Source of the DNA: a virus
Strand: one strand, 5' to 3'
IMG/VR virus record: IMGVR_UViG_3300013772_000006
Span: 1 to 64,000 of that record
Length of the DNA: 64,000 bases
Each line of letters opens with the position of its first letter. Position 1 is the stretch's first letter. A program made the translations under genes and the position numbers. Of the stretch, positions 56,339 to 64,000 are shown piece by piece. The notes under the pieces were generated by a model. The model was not told the origin of the DNA, did not search any database, and was given only the letters and a program-made list of their open reading frames with translations.

Positions 56339-57262
56339 TCAGGCCCTTACTGGTTGGGGAGGTATGGTAGGAGTAGGAGTAGGAGTAGGAGTAGGAGTAG
56401 GAGTAGGAGTAGTAGGTAGTTCAACAGTGCTGGCTCGTACCGGTTGGGGCGGTATGGTAGTAGGTAGTACAACCGTATTGTTTGCTGTGGTATTTTTACC
56501 ATTCCGGTAGGAAATATACACTACTCCGGCGCCAATTACAATACCTACCACTAAACCAACAGCCCAAAGTGGAACACCAGCCGCGTGGGCGCCCGCGGCC
56601 GCCGCCGCACCACCCGCAACCGTACCCTTCGTTGCTGTCGAGACCCCGTGCGGACTATAGTGGCGTGCCTTCGTGGCCCGTGCTCTAGGCCATACCGGTG
56701 GCGGTATATTCCGTGGCACGCGGCCGGCAGCAAGCGCTTCGCTATAAGTCTGGAGATCCGCTACCCGAGCTCCCCAACCGCTCCCAAAACTGTTCCATGC
56801 CGACCCGCCCCGGATCTGGTGCATGAAATGAAGGCGTTCGGTGCAGACAGCATCAATGAACCATTTTGCGTCGGCCTTGTTGATCGCCGCCACCACGTCT
56901 GGTGTCATGACGCCACTGGCCGGCAATTTAAGGAGAGCGCGAGCCACCCTGATAGGGCGCGAGTTCCCGGAGTTGATCCCGTAGTCGAGTAGCACACTGT
57001 CACAGCCGGGATTGAGATAGTTGAACTGTATCCCAGCGGCATATTTAGCCCGATAGATATCCCCGGCTTCGTAGCGCTGCATCGCCTTGACAAGTGGTGC
57101 CCACGTCGCCATGGAGGACATAGTCTGTCCACGGTGCTCCGCTAAGTCATAACAGGTAATACCATACTTCGTCGGGCCGCCGGGGTCATTCTTGTCCCAC
57201 CCGTAGTCGCCTTCGTAGCGATCGATCACCCGGTCGATGAACGGCTGATAATCGGCTTCCAT
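56339..57262 (-). CDS. Endolysin: GH108-type muramidase with C-terminal membrane segment
   Basis: A 307-residue lysis enzyme. RYEGDYGWDKNDPGGPTKYG near residues 15-34 is the GH108 signature with catalytic Glu in EG, followed by the PG_binding_3-like region (SVLLDYGINSGNSRPIRVAR, LHFMHQIRGGSAWNSFGSGW). Beyond residue 200 an Ala-rich linker leads to one transmembrane helix (LWAVGLVVGIVIGAGVVYIS). A Pro-Thr repeat tail follows, ending in a duplicated IPPQPVRA. AAAGG precedes the chosen ATG. A C-terminal anchor is unusual for an endolysin; it may tether the enzyme until the holin triggers. Confidence 0.8.
   Translation of the reverse strand: MEADYQPFIDRVIDRYEGDYGWDKNDPGGPTKYGITCYDLAEHRGQTMSSMATWAPLVKAMQRYEAGDIYRAKYAAGIQFNYLNPGCDSVLLDYGINSGNSRPIRVARALLKLPASGVMTPDVVAAINKADAKWFIDAVCTERLHFMHQIRGGSAWNSFGSGWGARVADLQTYSEALAAGRVPRNIPPPVWPRARATKARHYSPHGVSTATKGTVAGGAAAAAGAHAAGVPLWAVGLVVGIVIGAGVVYISYRNGKNTTANNTVVLPTTIPPQPVRASTVELPTTPTPTPTPTPTPTPTIPPQPVRA
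56368..56412. repeat. TAGGAG hexanucleotide microsatellite in the endolysin tail
   Basis: Seven near-perfect TAGGAG units encode the Pro-Thr repeats. Slippage by whole units would lengthen or shorten the tail without a frameshift. Confidence 0.85.
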
Positions 57263-57263
57263 T

Positions 57264-57455
57264 TCAGACCTTTGGGGGTCGGCCAACCGTCGATGTAGCT
57301 TTTAGCTTTGCCACCGTCGCTGCTTCGGCCCTGTCAAGCTGTGCCCGGAGCTCAGCGGGAACGCCAGTGATAAGGTCCTTGATCTTTTGGCTGAATGCCA
57401 CACCGGCACCGAGGGATAGCACCGCCAGGGCGAATTCGATTAGAATACGCGTCAT
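57264..57455 (-). CDS. Small lysis-region protein with N-terminal membrane segment (63 aa)
   Basis: A 63-residue protein with an N-terminal hydrophobic helix (LIEFALAVLSLGAGVAF) and a charged helical remainder (AELRAQLDRAEAATVAKLKA). It lies one base before the endolysin start and overlaps the upstream gene as ATGA. An inner-membrane spanin-like or chaperone-like function is possible but unproven. Confidence 0.5.
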   Translation of the reverse strand: MTRILIEFALAVLSLGAGVAFSQKIKDLITGVPAELRAQLDRAEAATVAKLKATSTVGRPPKV

Positions 57456-57694
57456 ATTGAGTTATCCTTCTTGTTTTCAATGAGAGCACGGAGTTTATCA
57501 GCGTCTTCACGGGTGGCGCATTTCGAGTCCCCGACTTTTAGGTTGGCCTCTTTATTACTCTCGTCAATCGCGGCAACGACCGTTGGCCGCGCGGCTTCAC
57601 ATGCCTCTAGGGTCGGGTACGAGGCCTGATTATATTCACCAATGACAGCAGGTTTGCCGGCGAGATTGACCAGGATGACGAGAATTACAAACAT
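57452..57694 (-). CDS. Small lysis-region protein with signal-like N-terminus (80 aa)
   Basis: An 80-residue protein. FVILVILVNLAGKPAVIG is a short hydrophobic leader, and the rest is polar with two Cys (EACEAARPTV, SKCATREDADKL) that could form a disulphide outside the membrane. It is the first gene of the lysis cassette, starting after a CtrA-type box. A periplasmic lysis accessory is the best guess. Confidence 0.5.
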   Translation of the reverse strand: MFVILVILVNLAGKPAVIGEYNQASYPTLEACEAARPTVVAAIDESNKEANLKVGDSKCATREDADKLRALIENKKDNSI

Positions 57695-57745
57695 GGAACC
57701 TTCCTATGGAAAAAACCTAGTAAGGGAAACCCTATGTTTTTGGAG

Positions 57746-57761
57746 TTAACATTTCGTTAAC
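57746..57761. promoter_or_regulatory. CtrA-type box upstream of the lysis cassette
   Basis: TTAA-CATTTCG-TTAAC fits the CtrA recognition sequence exactly, and because the halves are GTTAAC palindromes it also matches on the minus strand. It is in the 74-base gap just upstream of the first lysis gene. Its function is inferred. Confidence 0.5.
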
Positions 57762-57768
57762 AACGGTT

Positions 57769-58047
57769 TTACGGCGAAACAACGAAAAAATCAATCGTGT
57801 CCCACTTGATCTCGCCGTTACTGCATGTGATCGATAGGGTCACAACTGGCGCATCGTTCAATGTACCGTTGTTGATAAAGAAGACTACGGTCGTTGTGGT
57901 GTTGGACACCGTATCCACAGTTGCGGTGCCACCGGCAATGGTGGCGGTAGCAGCGGTGATGGTGATGCCCACCGAAAGCCATTGCGAGTAGTCGACGATA
58001 TACTTTCGTCTATTGCCGACCGTTTGTGGTTTTCGATCTAGGGTCAT
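57769..58047 (-). CDS. Stand-alone fibre-adaptor-like protein (92 aa)
   Basis: A 92-residue protein. LDRKPQTVGNRRKYIVDYSQ and WLSVGITITAATATIAGGT, with FFINNGTLNDAPVVTLS and WDTIDFFV, match the N-terminal about 100 residues of the next two fibre proteins, but it has no collagen shaft. It looks like the phage fibre-tail adaptor fold on its own. It may cap the same attachment site or be a decayed fibre. Confidence 0.6.
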   Translation of the reverse strand: MTLDRKPQTVGNRRKYIVDYSQWLSVGITITAATATIAGGTATVDTVSNTTTTVVFFINNGTLNDAPVVTLSITCSNGEIKWDTIDFFVVSP

Positions 58048-58058
58048 ATTACTCTCCT

Positions 58059-59243
58059 TTATCCGAGTTTCACGATACGTAAGGCGGAAACAAAGTAGTT
58101 GGCGCGAGAACGTGTAACAATGGTACCTTGCTGCAAGACGTGAACTTCAACATAATCCGTGATCCCATTTAAGAACGCCACCGTAGACAAGTTAAGATAG
58201 ACCTGTCCGTTCTGTTGCAGTGAAAACACGGCCACGTCATTACCGCTCACGTCAATAAAGGAAACGGCAAAACCTGAAACCGTGTTATTACAAATGACAA
58301 CAGCATATATTTCGTAGGTTCCAGACTGCGTCGGGGTATACCGGTGGGTCGTTATATTAAACGCGCTCTGCGTATCCGTAACAATCGTGTCTATGGCTAA
58401 CGTAGTGTCGGTCAAGGTCACAACAGTTTGGTCCACGCTTTGATAGGCATCCAAGACGATCACGGCATGACTTGCCGGCCCTTGAGCTCCATTTGGGCCC
58501 GTATAACCAGTTGAACCCGTGGGTCCCGTCACGCCCTGTATGCCTTGCGCCCCGGTAGGACCAGTGGGGCCCGTATAACCAGTTGAACCCGTGGGTCCCG
58601 TCACGCCCTGTATGCCTTGCGAGCCCTGTGGCCCAGTCGGTGCTGTAGGACCCGTGGGTCCCGTCGCGCCCTGTATGCCTTGCGAGCCCTGTGGCCCAGT
58701 CGGTGCTGTAGGACCCGTGGGTCCCGTCGCGCCCTGTATGCCTTGCGCCCCGGTAGGACCAGTGGGGCCTGTGGGTCCGCCGCCTGCTGGACCAGTCGGA
58801 CCAAGCCCTCCGGAGCCGGTTGGTCCAGTAGTTCCACCGCCGGTGGGGCCTGTTGGCCCAGTTCCGCCTAACGTTCCATTAAATCCGGTAGGGCCTGGTG
58901 GCCCTAGGATCGACAGTAGCAATGCCGCGTTCGTATCCGATGCGAACACAGGGCCACCATTCGTGCCGATGAAAAACTCCATGTGGTCGTAGCGGCGCTG
59001 GCCGATCGACGTGTCCTGTTCGATGATCACATTGAACTGATCGTTCAACGTGCCACCGTTTAAATAGAAGCTGTAGGATGTACCATTGGCCGCGATGACA
59101 ATCGTGTCAGTCGTCGCGGTGCCGGCATCAACCGTGCAGGTGATCCCGGTAATTGTCTCACCGGTCAATAACCAAGGCGTGCAGTCAATGACATACTGCG
59201 TCCGGTTCCCGACGAGCTGTTGTTTGCGGCCGAGGACGGTCAT
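58059..59243 (-). CDS. Fibre protein: adaptor domain, collagen-like shaft, C-terminal head
   Basis: A 394-residue fibre. Residues 1-100 form an adaptor-like domain ([36 protein letters not shown]). About residues 105-245 are Gly-X-Y triplets, many of them GPTGPTG with GAQGIQG insertions, including exact DNA-level repeats. The final 145 residues are a beta-rich C1q/TNF-like head ([36 protein letters not shown]). GAGGTG precedes the ATG, which overlaps the upstream stop. It is a likely receptor-binding or decoration fibre. Confidence 0.75.
   Translation of the reverse strand: MTVLGRKQQLVGNRTQYVIDCTPWLLTGETITGITCTVDAGTATTDTIVIAANGTSYSFYLNGGTLNDQFNVIIEQDTSIGQRRYDHMEFFIGTNGGPVFASDTNAALLLSILGPPGPTGFNGTLGGTGPTGPTGGGTTGPTGSGGLGPTGPAGGGPTGPTGPTGAQGIQGATGPTGPTAPTGPQGSQGIQGATGPTGPTAPTGPQGSQGIQGVTGPTGSTGYTGPTGPTGAQGIQGVTGPTGSTGYTGPNGAQGPASHAVIVLDAYQSVDQTVVTLTDTTLAIDTIVTDTQSAFNITTHRYTPTQSGTYEIYAVVICNNTVSGFAVSFIDVSGNDVAVFSLQQNGQVYLNLSTVAFLNGITDYVEVHVLQQGTIVTRSRANYFVSALRIVKLG
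58500..58760. repeat. Tandem DNA repeats in a collagen shaft
   Basis: A unit starting GTATAACCAG at 58501 recurs at 58573 (period 72), and a unit starting GAGCCCTGTG at 58621 recurs at 58684 (period 63). Copies are virtually identical. Both periods are multiples of nine, so whole collagen triplets are gained or lost in frame. Confidence 0.75.
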
Positions 59244-60352
59244 TAGTTCACCTCAAAGAGAACACAGTTCAGATTATTCAATAGGCTACTGTTGGCGGTT
59301 GTAATTGCTTCAACCTGTAAATCAGTCCAAATGGCGGTATGGAGAGCTAAGCCGGTGATGAGCGCGGAAATGGAAAATGGAATCTTTAAGTCTGCAATAG
59401 CCGTTAGTGTCGTGCCCGTATCATATTGTTGGACCATTCCAACGACCTTTCCGGTCGCGGCAGCCCCCCTAGCGGGGGCTGCCCCCGTGCCAAATGCAAT
59501 TCTATATTGGATTCCGACGTTCGCGGTTGTCACGCTGGCGGTGATATATCCAGAAATATTACATATTACCGTTCCAGTAACGACAGGTGTAATAGCGTCT
59601 TTCAGTCCCATCATGGTAAAGACAGCCGTACCAGTGGCACCAGTCGGGCCTAACCCAGTTGTGCCACTTACTGCCCCGTGCAGGGCGGGACCAGTTGGAC
59701 CAGTCGGACCCCCAGATGGGGGCCCAGTAACACCTGTGGGCCCAGTCGGCCCAGTCGGCCCAGTCGGCCCAGTCACGCCCTGGCCGCCTGCGCTGCCTTG
59801 CGCACCAGTCGGGCCTGTCGGGCCAGTGACGCCCTGGATGCCCTGGCCGCCTGCGTTGCCTTGCGCACCAGTCGGGCCTGTCGGGCCAGTAGAACCCGTT
59901 GCCGCGGTAGGCCCTTGTGGTCCGGTAGTCCCCGCACCAGAGGGACCAGTAGGACCCGTTCCACCAAGTGTCCCATTAAACCCGGTAGGACCAGTCACAC
60001 CTGGTGTACCGGCACCAGTGGGACCTACGATCGACAGCATCAATGCGCCGTTGGGCGAGAGGAAATTGGGGCCCCCGTTTGTCTCGACGAAGATTTCAAA
60101 ATGATCATAGCGGATCTGGGTGAGCGACGTCGTGGCCTGCACGATGACGTTGAAGTTGTCACCCAGCGTACCGTTGTTAAGATAGAAACTGGCCGTTGAG
60201 GAGGTGAATGTAATGGTGTCAGTCGTCGCGGTGCCACTATCAATAATGATAGCAATAGCCGTGATCACCTCACCGGCAGCGAGCCAGGGCGCGTAGTTGA
60301 TATTATAAAGCCGGCGATCACCGACGATTTGGAGTTTGCGCCCTAGGTGCAT
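59243..60352 (-). CDS. Fibre protein: adaptor domain, collagen-like shaft, C-terminal head
   Basis: A 369-residue paralogue. Residues 1-103 ([36 protein letters not shown]) are the shared adaptor. Residues about 108-230 are collagen triplets with NAGGQGIQG and SAGGQG inserts, and the C-terminal 140 residues form a different beta head ([20 protein letters not shown]). It thus keeps the anchor and changes the tip relative to its neighbour. Its ATG overlaps the stop of the 39-residue gene as TAATG. Confidence 0.75.
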   Translation of the reverse strand: MHLGRKLQIVGDRRLYNINYAPWLAAGEVITAIAIIIDSGTATTDTITFTSSTASFYLNNGTLGDNFNVIVQATTSLTQIRYDHFEIFVETNGGPNFLSPNGALMLSIVGPTGAGTPGVTGPTGFNGTLGGTGPTGPSGAGTTGPQGPTAATGSTGPTGPTGAQGNAGGQGIQGVTGPTGPTGAQGSAGGQGVTGPTGPTGPTGPTGVTGPPSGGPTGPTGPALHGAVSGTTGLGPTGATGTAVFTMMGLKDAITPVVTGTVICNISGYITASVTTANVGIQYRIAFGTGAAPARGAAATGKVVGMVQQYDTGTTLTAIADLKIPFSISALITGLALHTAIWTDLQVEAITTANSSLLNNLNCVLFEVN

Positions 60353-60471
60353 TACACCCTCTCGTCGACTAGAAGGGTGTTCTCCTGGTCTGGTACAAAG
60401 ATAACGTTGTCCTCTACAGGGACAACTACGTTGTGATCATCCGCGGGGACCATAATGGTTTCGTTTTCCAC
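60352..60471 (-). CDS. Hypothetical acidic microprotein (39 aa), GTG start
   Basis: A 39-residue acidic protein ([20 protein letters not shown] ... DERV) of short strands. GTG start behind GGGAGG, one base after the upstream stop; its own TAA overlaps the fibre ATG. The repeated V-P-x-D/E motif ([22 protein letters not shown]) looks like three copies of one strand. It may be a small virion or fibre-assembly factor. Confidence 0.55.
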   Translation of the reverse strand: MENETIMVPADDHNVVVPVEDNVIFVPDQENTLLVDERV

Positions 60472-60472
60472 A

Positions 60473-61126
60473 TCAGCCTCCCTGGAAATACCCGGCGGAT
60501 ATAGGGTGTGGAATGGGGCCGGCTAAAATTTCCACCTGGAAGTCATCGTGCGCCGAAGCATTCGCCTGGTTATATGAAATCGCTGGGGTGGTACCCGGTG
60601 AGGCCATCGCAATACTGGCCAAGAGTAGCGAATTGACAGGGCCAGCTACCGCGGTATACCCAGCTGGTGTGGCTAGTGTTCCTGAATTGGACCCTTCCAT
60701 ATCCAGCACAAGACTGTTAACACCGGCAGTACTCAGGGAACCGCCGCTAAATATAGATGACGCACCGTTGTCCGAGTTGGTCTTATTGAAATTACCAATT
60801 GGGTTTGAAGTAGATACGCTTTGCACTTGAACCAGCTGACCCTGACAGCTAGTACTAGTGACATAGGACACATTCGGTGCTGCGTTGCTTGCTACCACGC
60901 GGTACCAAGCCCACGAGCAGCTTAGATCATTAGCGGTTGCTGTATTAAACTTATCTATTTCCGTCCAACCAGCGGGCCAAGTAAACGTAAGGCCATTCTG
61001 CGCGCTATAGATAAAGCCAACAATGATATTACCGGCAACGAGAGAGCCAGGTAAAGTCAATGTTAGATTGGTCGCAAGGGCGGTGTGCGTATTTGCGCCA
61101 ATAGATGCAACAGTAGGGCCAGCCAT
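60473..61126 (-). CDS. Beta-rich virion protein (217 aa)
   Basis: A 217-residue protein. VASIGANTHTALATNLTLTL, IIVGFIYSAQNGLTFTWPAG and DFQVEILAGP make a beta sandwich of a kind frequently found in phage tail or fibre genes. AAGGTAAA precedes the ATG. It lies between two collagen-like fibre genes, so a fibre-associated or decoration protein is likely. Confidence 0.6.
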   Translation of the reverse strand: MAGPTVASIGANTHTALATNLTLTLPGSLVAGNIIVGFIYSAQNGLTFTWPAGWTEIDKFNTATANDLSCSWAWYRVVASNAAPNVSYVTSTSCQGQLVQVQSVSTSNPIGNFNKTNSDNGASSIFSGGSLSTAGVNSLVLDMEGSNSGTLATPAGYTAVAGPVNSLLLASIAMASPGTTPAISYNQANASAHDDFQVEILAGPIPHPISAGYFQGG

Positions 61127-61127
61127 T

Positions 61128-62114
61128 TTACCTTGCGACCTTTAATGCCAGGGTCAACCGTTGACAGGTAGTGTCACTGTCCACATTGAACCCGAGCACC
61201 GTGCCCGCGGCCAGAGCGGTTGACCAACTAGTGAGTGTGCTATCTTGCGCCTTTGTTGCCGCTGTAATAGTAGGCGGCGTCGTCGATGTAATCTTATCCG
61301 CCGCAACGGGGTGTGTCGCGCCACTATCAAACTGGGCGTACGTACAGGCCCAGATATTGACAATGGCTGAGCCCGTTTGATCGGCAAGCAACGTGGCTTG
61401 CTTGATTGTGCAAGCGAAGTCAATGAACAGATACCCCTTGAAGCCAGCAACTATCGTGGATCCACTACCGTCGATCACGAACGTAATATCGGATATCGAT
61501 GGACCGGTGGCACCCGTTGGCCCAAGCGACCCCGTAGGGCCCGTCAGTCCAGCAGTGCCACCAGTTGGCCCGAGCGACCCCGTGGGGCCAGTTGGGCCAG
61601 TTAGTCCGGCGGTTCCGCCGGTTGGACCTTGAACGCCTGTTGGCCCTAAGCCAGTCGCACCGGTTGGCCCCTGGTTACCAGTCGGGCCACCAGATGGTGG
61701 GCCAGTTACACCCGTGGGCCCGCTTGCACCGGTTGGGCCTTGATTACCTACAGGGCCACTTGCACCAACGGGGCCTGTTGCACCGGTTGGACCAACCGCG
61801 GTTGGACCTGTCGGGCCTGTTACACCACGTGGACCCGTTGGCGCCGTGGGACCTGTCGGGCCAGTTGGACCCGTACCGCCTGTCGGGCCAGTTGGACCGG
61901 TTACGCCAATAGGACCAGTGGGGCCTGTCGGCGCGGTTGGACCAGTAGGTCCTTGTGGACCTGTCGCCGCGGTCGGGCCTTGCGGACCTGTAGGTCCAGA
62001 GAGGCCACCTTGTTGTAATGCAATGACCGCACCGACAACGTTGTCCAGCATACGGTCATAGGTTTGCCGATCATAATGCAGAGAAGTGTAAAGACCCGTC
62101 GGACCTGTGCTCAT
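61128..62114 (-). CDS. Collagen-like fibre protein (328 aa)
   Basis: A 328-residue protein. [20 protein letters not shown] forms a short N-terminal helix distinct from the adaptor domain of the neighbours. About residues 36-205 are collagen triplets dominated by Gly-Pro-Thr, with [10 protein letters not shown]-like inserts. The C-terminal 120 residues are a beta head ([39 protein letters not shown]), a type found on other phage fibres. It overlaps the tail adaptor's stop. Likely a surface fibre. Confidence 0.75.
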   Translation of the reverse strand: MSTGPTGLYTSLHYDRQTYDRMLDNVVGAVIALQQGGLSGPTGPQGPTAATGPQGPTGPTAPTGPTGPIGVTGPTGPTGGTGPTGPTGPTAPTGPRGVTGPTGPTAVGPTGATGPVGASGPVGNQGPTGASGPTGVTGPPSGGPTGNQGPTGATGLGPTGVQGPTGGTAGLTGPTGPTGSLGPTGGTAGLTGPTGSLGPTGATGPSISDITFVIDGSGSTIVAGFKGYLFIDFACTIKQATLLADQTGSAIVNIWACTYAQFDSGATHPVAADKITSTTPPTITAATKAQDSTLTSWSTALAAGTVLGFNVDSDTTCQRLTLALKVAR

Positions 62115-62773
62115 ACTGTAAACACCGTATCGCTACCGATCGATACGCCTCCGCGCTGTCCGCTAGTGCGGAATTGTTGTGGGTAGACCCATGCCTGTGT
62201 ACCCATAGCATTGTTACGCAGGGCGGCAACGCGGGCCTGATTGATGACACCGTCGAACCGCTTTAGGTGGTAGATGGACGTCGTTTGGCTTGAGTAACTC
62301 TTGTTCGGTTGTGAGTACATTCGCCCCAAGAGGCCATCTAGAATACCGGTGCTGTAGATTGATAGCGCCCAGTCGGACGTGATTGGGAACCCATTCTTGT
62401 CGGCGGGCAAACTTACGTTCAGCGCCACCGTGACGTGGTACGTTGCGGCTTGGCCGGGGATTTCTGAAAGCACCACTTGCCCGAAGTTAGGCATAGTGCC
62501 GCCCCGAAGATTAGCAGGCGTAAGTGGATTAGTAGGATCAACTTGCACAATACCCATAATACGGATAGCTTGGCCGTTAGTCGGGACAAGGTCATATACC
62601 ACAACGTTTGGGATAACGTTGATCGTAAGCGACTCGAGCCACGAAGAGCTCCGATCATAAAACTCCTGCATGACATCGAAGAGTTCACCTTTCAGCGCGG
62701 CATCGGAAGCCCCGGTCAATTTGACCCGGGCCTGGTTCATTATACGTGTCCACTCGGCTACAGAGGCGCTCAT
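62111..62773 (-). CDS. Tail tubular A/adaptor-like protein (220 aa)
   Basis: A 220-residue protein, helical at the start ([35 protein letters not shown]), with central strands and ending in a helical bundle ([20 protein letters not shown]). This overall plan is that of podovirus head-to-tail adaptor (gp11/gp4-like) proteins. It would seat the tail nozzle below the portal. Start and stop overlap its neighbours by four bases. Confidence 0.55.
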   Translation of the reverse strand: MSASVAEWTRIMNQARVKLTGASDAALKGELFDVMQEFYDRSSSWLESLTINVIPNVVVYDLVPTNGQAIRIMGIVQVDPTNPLTPANLRGGTMPNFGQVVLSEIPGQAATYHVTVALNVSLPADKNGFPITSDWALSIYSTGILDGLLGRMYSQPNKSYSSQTTSIYHLKRFDGVINQARVAALRNNAMGTQAWVYPQQFRTSGQRGGVSIGSDTVFTV

Positions 62774-63204
62774 TGTGGTGGTCCTATCGGCGTACCGGCT
62801 GCGCTAGGCGCAGGGGCGGCACCACGGCCAGCTTGTATACCCGGCATGCGACCACCGGTAAGGATGGAGTTGAAAAGGGCCATGAAGGTAGTAGCCCGGG
62901 CGTCCTGAACATCGTCCTGGTCGCGAGCTAGGGCGTGGGCAACAGTACCGAAGACAATCGCTAGCCGGAAGGGCTGCTCGAGCGGTACCGGGGTGCTATC
63001 ATTAGTGGCATAATACGGCACGTGGCCGGTACCCGTAGTATCGGCATAGACAAACAGGTCCGCGCGGATACGGCGAGCCTCGATAAGGGCGACGTTGAAC
63101 GCTATGAGGAGGGATGGGTCATCGTAACGGTACGGCGCGATCGTATCGAGTAAAATCGTACGGACATCCGCAAGATAATCCTGGACGGCATCGAGAGTGG
63201 CCAT
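62770..63204 (-). CDS. Structural-region helical protein (144 aa)
   Basis: A 144-residue protein. LADVRTILLDTIAPYRYDDP, SLLIAFNVALIEARRIRADL, and FRLAIVFGTVAHALARDQDD form helices; the C-terminus is Gly/Ala/Pro-rich. The pattern occurs in small proteins near phage adaptor genes. It overlaps the adaptor gene. A minor connector component is possible. Confidence 0.55.
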   Translation of the reverse strand: MATLDAVQDYLADVRTILLDTIAPYRYDDPSLLIAFNVALIEARRIRADLFVYADTTGTGHVPYYATNDSTPVPLEQPFRLAIVFGTVAHALARDQDDVQDARATTFMALFNSILTGGRMPGIQAGRGAAPAPSAAGTPIGPPQ

Positions 63205-63259
63205 ATCGGTGAACCCCTAGAATAGGGGTCCACCGTACGTCTAAGTGGTTAGGGGTTCG

Positions 63260-63481
63260 TTAATGAAATGAGCCACGGTGCTCAACGCCTGTTGCACAGT
63301 AGGGGCATATAATACTGTGGTTTCCGGTTTCTGGATCAATTGCTACTACCATCCAGTCGTCGGCCTTCCCGGCGATCACCCGTTTTTTAAGGGTCGCCCG
63401 TTTCATCCATATTAATTTGTCGCCTTTATGGACTTGGCAATTCGCCTGTAGCCAATCTTGTTCGTCTTGGGGAAGGCTCAT
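63260..63481 (-). CDS. Hypothetical protein (73 aa) with C-terminal CxxC
   Basis: A 73-residue protein. VHKGDKLIWMKRATLKKRVI and WMVVAIDPETGNH read as a small beta domain, and ICPYCATGVEH near the end could bind zinc together with another Cys. Its start overlaps the stop of the HNH-like gene as ATGA. No family is recognised. Confidence 0.5.
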   Translation of the reverse strand: MSLPQDEQDWLQANCQVHKGDKLIWMKRATLKKRVIAGKADDWMVVAIDPETGNHSIICPYCATGVEHRGSFH

Positions 63482-63981
63482 TGAGTAGGTTCCTTTATGT
63501 GATCCAGCAGCGCCTGCATAATCTGGCGAAAACTTTCGTCGGTTAAATCCATTTTACCCGAGTTAATACAATGTAAGACAAACCGGCAATTGCCAGGTGT
63601 ATATCCAAGAGAAGGAATAATCCGGTCAATACTAGGCGAGTAGGCACTAGGCCCACGGCGATTTCCGGTGCGTGTAGCCAAAACAAACTGAATACCAGTC
63701 AATGCACAGAACCCAGTATAGGTGGCGGCGCCCCACGCTTCAGTTAGCTCGTGTAGGACACCTTTTTTCCTTGCACGAAACGCCGCAGCACTAATTAGTG
63801 ACACCCACGGCTTTTTTGCGTGGCTGTTGAGGTACGCCTGTCGTTGCTTTTCTGGGTAAGCCTTACGCCGGACCCGGCACTCCAGGTTGCCTTTTGCTTT
63901 AAAAACAGGGTCAGTTGCGCGGCGCTCTCGTATCCAGTCACGCATATACTGGCGTTTACGTTCGGGATCTTTCCAGGGCAT
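63478..63981 (-). CDS. HNH-like homing-type endonuclease (167 aa)
   Basis: A 167-residue protein. The basic N-terminus (ERKRQYMRDWIRERRATDPV, RRKAYPEKQRQAYLNSHAKK) probably contacts DNA. FCALTGIQFVL gives one Cys position, and AYSPSIDRIIPSLGYTPGNC followed by RFVLHCIN is the HNH-like core with Asp-Arg. This arrangement is typical of phage homing-type HNH proteins. AGGAGG precedes the ATG. It is the rightmost gene of the window. Confidence 0.65.
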   Translation of the reverse strand: MPWKDPERKRQYMRDWIRERRATDPVFKAKGNLECRVRRKAYPEKQRQAYLNSHAKKPWVSLISAAAFRARKKGVLHELTEAWGAATYTGFCALTGIQFVLATRTGNRRGPSAYSPSIDRIIPSLGYTPGNCRFVLHCINSGKMDLTDESFRQIMQALLDHIKEPTQ

Positions 63982-64000
63982 TGAAACCTCCTATGGTTGG

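Overview
This window is part of the genome of a tailed double-stranded DNA phage or an integrated or environmental copy of one. It is densely coding, with short ATGA or TAATG overlaps. It holds a complete packaging, replication, lysis and tail set and no bacterial housekeeping genes. A roughly 750-residue portal, tail-tube-like proteins, three large internal-virion-type proteins and no tape measure or tail sheath point to a podovirus-like particle. The host is most likely an alphaproteobacterium. This is inferred from a CtrA-like winged-helix protein, TTAA-N7-TTAAC boxes, a gene-transfer-agent-type holin candidate and family resemblances. No major capsid protein, RNA polymerase, integrase or tRNA was recognised, so the genome probably continues beyond the window.

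Layout: (1) 1-12442, minus strand. Reading leftward from the portal come a virion protein, two collagen-like proteins, a homing-type HNH gene, an operon of sugar-active genes (GT2/TPR/propeller glycosyltransferase, methyltransferases, HtrL-like and DUF4422-like proteins, NAD-dependent epimerase) and small virion-associated proteins. (2) 12527-16238, plus strand: a TerS candidate, a LAGLIDADG gene, a DEDD exonuclease, an endonuclease VII-like gene and TerL. (3) 16235-23241, minus strand: accessory genes. These include the winged-helix regulator, many microproteins, an Acb2/Tad1-like anti-CBASS candidate, a C5 cytosine methyltransferase with a second conserved-looking protein encoded inside it in another frame, and a GIY-YIG gene. 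Several have their own sigma70-like promoters. (4) 23242-24352: a 1.1-kb AT-rich non-coding divergent control region with iterons and a large dyad. (5) 24353-43318, plus strand: small early genes, then replication and nucleotide metabolism. These are PolA, DUF4406, a dATP/dGTP diphosphohydrolase-like protein, a Cas4/RecB-like nuclease, VRR-NUC, an SNF2 helicase, an SSB-like candidate and a primase-helicase, followed by a proteasome-like protein and a beta-helix protein. (6) 43315-63981, minus strand: internal virion proteins, tail tube, lysis cassette, three paralogous fibre-adaptor proteins (two carrying collagen-like shafts), another collagen-like protein, tail adaptor and a homing-type HNH gene.

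How the genes may work together: the accessory and early blocks diverge from the control region and probably act first. The replication block copies the genome. The late leftward blocks build capsid and tail, decorate the particle with Gly-Pro-Thr-rich collagen-like fibres, and lyse the cell. Two hypotheses stand out. First, the sugar-gene operon directly downstream of the collagen-like genes may glycosylate their threonines. Second, the phage may tie its regulation to the host CtrA cell-cycle circuit through its own CtrA-like DNA-binding protein and CtrA-type boxes upstream of that gene and of the lysis cassette. Two apparent one-base T-run frameshifts (DNA polymerase start, DUF551-like gene) should be checked against reads.
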